A DNA stretch of 7,261 nt from UBA2289 sp041677365 (GTDB taxonomy: Bacteria > Bacillota_I > Bacilli_A > Izemoplasmatales > Hujiaoplasmataceae). The stretch is from the NCBI GenBank assembly GCA_041677365.1, contig JBAYQC010000074.1:1-7261 (forward strand), written 5' to 3'. Shown here in pieces: positions 6,412 to 7,261 of this stretch (positions are counted from its first letter, which is position 1; the number at the start of each line of letters is the position of its first letter). The translations under genes were made by a program, and so were the position numbers. The notes beneath the pieces were generated by a model. The model saw nothing but the letters and a program-made list of their open reading frames with translations. It was not told the origin of the DNA and made no database searches.

Positions 6412-6960
6412 CTACTTGTTCAGTGTCTGTGCTTCAATATCGAATATTGCATCCATTTTGCTTGAAGCTGGACTAATTTCGTCAACTATCTGAACACTGA
6501 TTTTCTGTAAACTATCTTTATTTAGATCATATCTATCAAAATCAAGAATCATCCGGAAATTTTCTTGTTGATCACTTAAATTTGGGATAGTCACAATCAA
6601 TCTATAAGCATTTGGTCTTTGTGGATTTGCAGCTCCCATAAAGACAGCATCACATTCTTGTGTTTTGTTGTCAAACTCAATTTCTATCAAAATACTATAT
6701 AGTTTAATTTCTTTAAAAGAATAATCACCAAAAACATTTGTATCATACTTATCTATTTCCTCTGTTGTACTATCAATATCAATAAATGTTATTGAAAAAT
6801 TAGTAATAGTATTATCTAAAAAAACAAGTTCATCTTCTCCTACATATGAATATGTACCTGAAACAATCGGAACGTCAAATAGCTCACCTCTATCCTTATA
6901 ACATCCACTCAAAAGAAAAATAGATGACGCTAAAACCAATAATATTAAGAACTTTTTCAT
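6412..6960 (-). CDS. Lipoprotein of unknown function
   Basis: A 182-residue exported lipoprotein. Residues 1-20 form a signal peptide with lipobox LLSGC, giving lipidated Cys20 and outer-face membrane anchoring. The rest is hydrophilic, rich in Asp, Ile and Phe, with alternating beta-like stretches (TITNFSITFIDID, YSILIEIEFDN, YRLIVTIPNL). It suggests an all-beta domain, but I do not recognise a family. I use the ATG at 6960, with AGGATGA about 8 nt upstream. The in-frame ATG at 6969 overlaps that ribosome site. It has its own extended -10 promoter and is separated from the copper genes by a terminator, so a copper role is not indicated. Confidence 0.8.
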   Translation of the reverse strand: MKKFLILLVLASSIFLLSGCYKDRGELFDVPIVSGTYSYVGEDELVFLDNTITNFSITFIDIDSTTEEIDKYDTNVFGDYSFKEIKLYSILIEIEFDNKTQECDAVFMGAANPQRPNAYRLIVTIPNLSDQQENFRMILDFDRYDLNKDSLQKISVQIVDEISPASSKMDAIFDIEAQTLNK

Positions 6961-6978
6961 ACTTATCATCCTAAAATA

Positions 6979-7006
6979 ATTATACCACTTAGAATATAAT
7001 AGTCTA
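6979..7006 (-). promoter_or_regulatory. Promoter of the lipoprotein gene
   Basis: On the minus strand TAGACT (7006-7001), 16 nt, then TGG directly before TATAAT (6984-6979) gives an extended -10 (TGGTATAAT) with a 4-of-6 -35. The -35 lies at or near the edge of the adjoining insertion sequence. Confidence 0.65.
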
Positions 7007-7067
7007 GTTAGATAGGTTACAATAAGTAGGACAGAAAAGATATAGACATGTTAGAATGGAAGAAGGG

Positions 7068-7141
7068 TTTTAAGTATTTAAAGGTTTTTGGTAACGAAGT
7101 GAAACGAGTTATCCACAAAACCTAAATTTAAGCTCTTAAAA
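7068..7141 (+). repeat. Long imperfect stem-loop in the IS leader
   Basis: AGGTTTTTGGTAAC (7082-7095) pairs with GTTATCCACAAAACCT (7108-7123) with two bulges around a 12-nt loop. Outer arms TTTTAAG (7068-7074) and CTTAAAA (7135-7141) extend it. Such leader hairpins can limit transposase expression from outside transcripts, by inference here. Confidence 0.7.
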
Positions 7142-7167
7142 AATTGATAAGAAATGAGGAAACTAAC

Positions 7168-7261
7168 ATGCCAAGAAATACAACATATACTGATGCATTT
7201 AAGAGGCAGATAGTCGCTCTTAAGAAAAGCGGAAAATCAGTCACATATTTGATGAGAGAAT
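7168..7261 (+). CDS. IS3-family transposase OrfA, 5' part
   Basis: The ATG at 7168, 7 nt after GAGGA (7156-7160), opens MPRNTTYTDAFKRQIVALKK and continues through SGKSVTYLMRE to the window end: 31 codons, no stop. The pattern YTDAFKRQIVAL...GKSVTYL is the start of the helix-turn-helix of IS3-family OrfA proteins (IS150/IS3 group), which bind the element ends. In this family OrfA and OrfB are usually joined by -1 frameshifting to make the active transposase. It is the only plus-strand gene in the window. Confidence 0.88.
   Translation, partial: MPRNTTYTDAFKRQIVALKKSGKSVTYLMRE

Larger units (their letters stand above)
7007..7261 (+). mobile_element. Left part of an IS3-family insertion sequence (cut by window end)
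   Basis: The identification rests on the OrfA start at 7168. The left boundary is not determined. GTTACAATAAGTAGGACAG (7017-7035) resembles the terminal-repeat sequence of IS150-like IS3 elements, so the end probably lies between about 7000 and 7020. The right end, OrfB and target duplication are outside the window. Confidence 0.6.

Noticed and set aside
7109..7117. Perfect DnaA box TTATCCACA
   Set aside because: Single copy within one arm of the IS leader stem-loop; no cluster or origin features nearby.
1..7261. CRISPR array, tRNA or rRNA genes
   Set aside because: The direct repeats seen are too few or too short for CRISPR, and no tRNA- or rRNA-like sequence was recognised by eye.

Overview
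The window is A+T-rich bacterial DNA from a low-GC Gram-positive lineage (Bacillota or the Acholeplasma/Izemoplasma side of Mycoplasmatota). This rests on base composition, strong AGGAGG-type ribosome sites, and a CopB-type ATPase paired with an HDxKTPL-type histidine kinase. UGA acts as a stop, for example in the ATGA overlap at 5208-5211, and Trp is UGG. The UGA=Trp mollicutes are therefore excluded. I cannot name a species.

The core (277-5951) is a copper-handling locus of seven genes, all on the minus strand. In transcription order it encodes a two-TM SHOCT-domain protein; a secreted Met/Gly/Tyr-rich protein with a YGYxMMGG repeat; a CueP-family copper-binding protein; and a 75-residue heavy-metal-associated (HMA, CxxC) protein. 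These are followed by an OmpR-family response regulator, a sensor histidine kinase and a CopB-type (CPH) P1B ATPase with a His-rich N-terminus. The first four genes abut or overlap (0 nt gap, 4-bp overlap, 14-bp overlap). An 87-nt gap with a good -10 promoter precedes the regulator. Regulator and kinase overlap by 8 bp, and copB follows 25 nt later. A hairpin just after copB probably ends the transcript. The inferred logic is that the sensor detects envelope copper, the regulator drives both units, the extracytoplasmic proteins bind or reduce copper, the HMA protein buffers it inside, and CopB exports it. No CsoR- or CopY-type regulator gene is present.

To the left (1-276) the first 13 codons of an unidentified minus-strand gene run off the window. 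Its promoter and ribosome site are overlapped by a 12-bp-arm inverted repeat. To the right, 5952-6411 is a 460-bp gene-free stretch. It holds the promoter of the first copper gene, three copies of AATCGTGTA exactly 20 bp apart, a strong leftward terminator, a 23-bp tandem duplication and a hairpin. Then comes a minus-strand lipoprotein gene of unknown function (6412-6960). Last, on the plus strand, is the start of an IS3-family insertion sequence: a large imperfect stem-loop followed by the first 31 codons of OrfA, cut by the window end.
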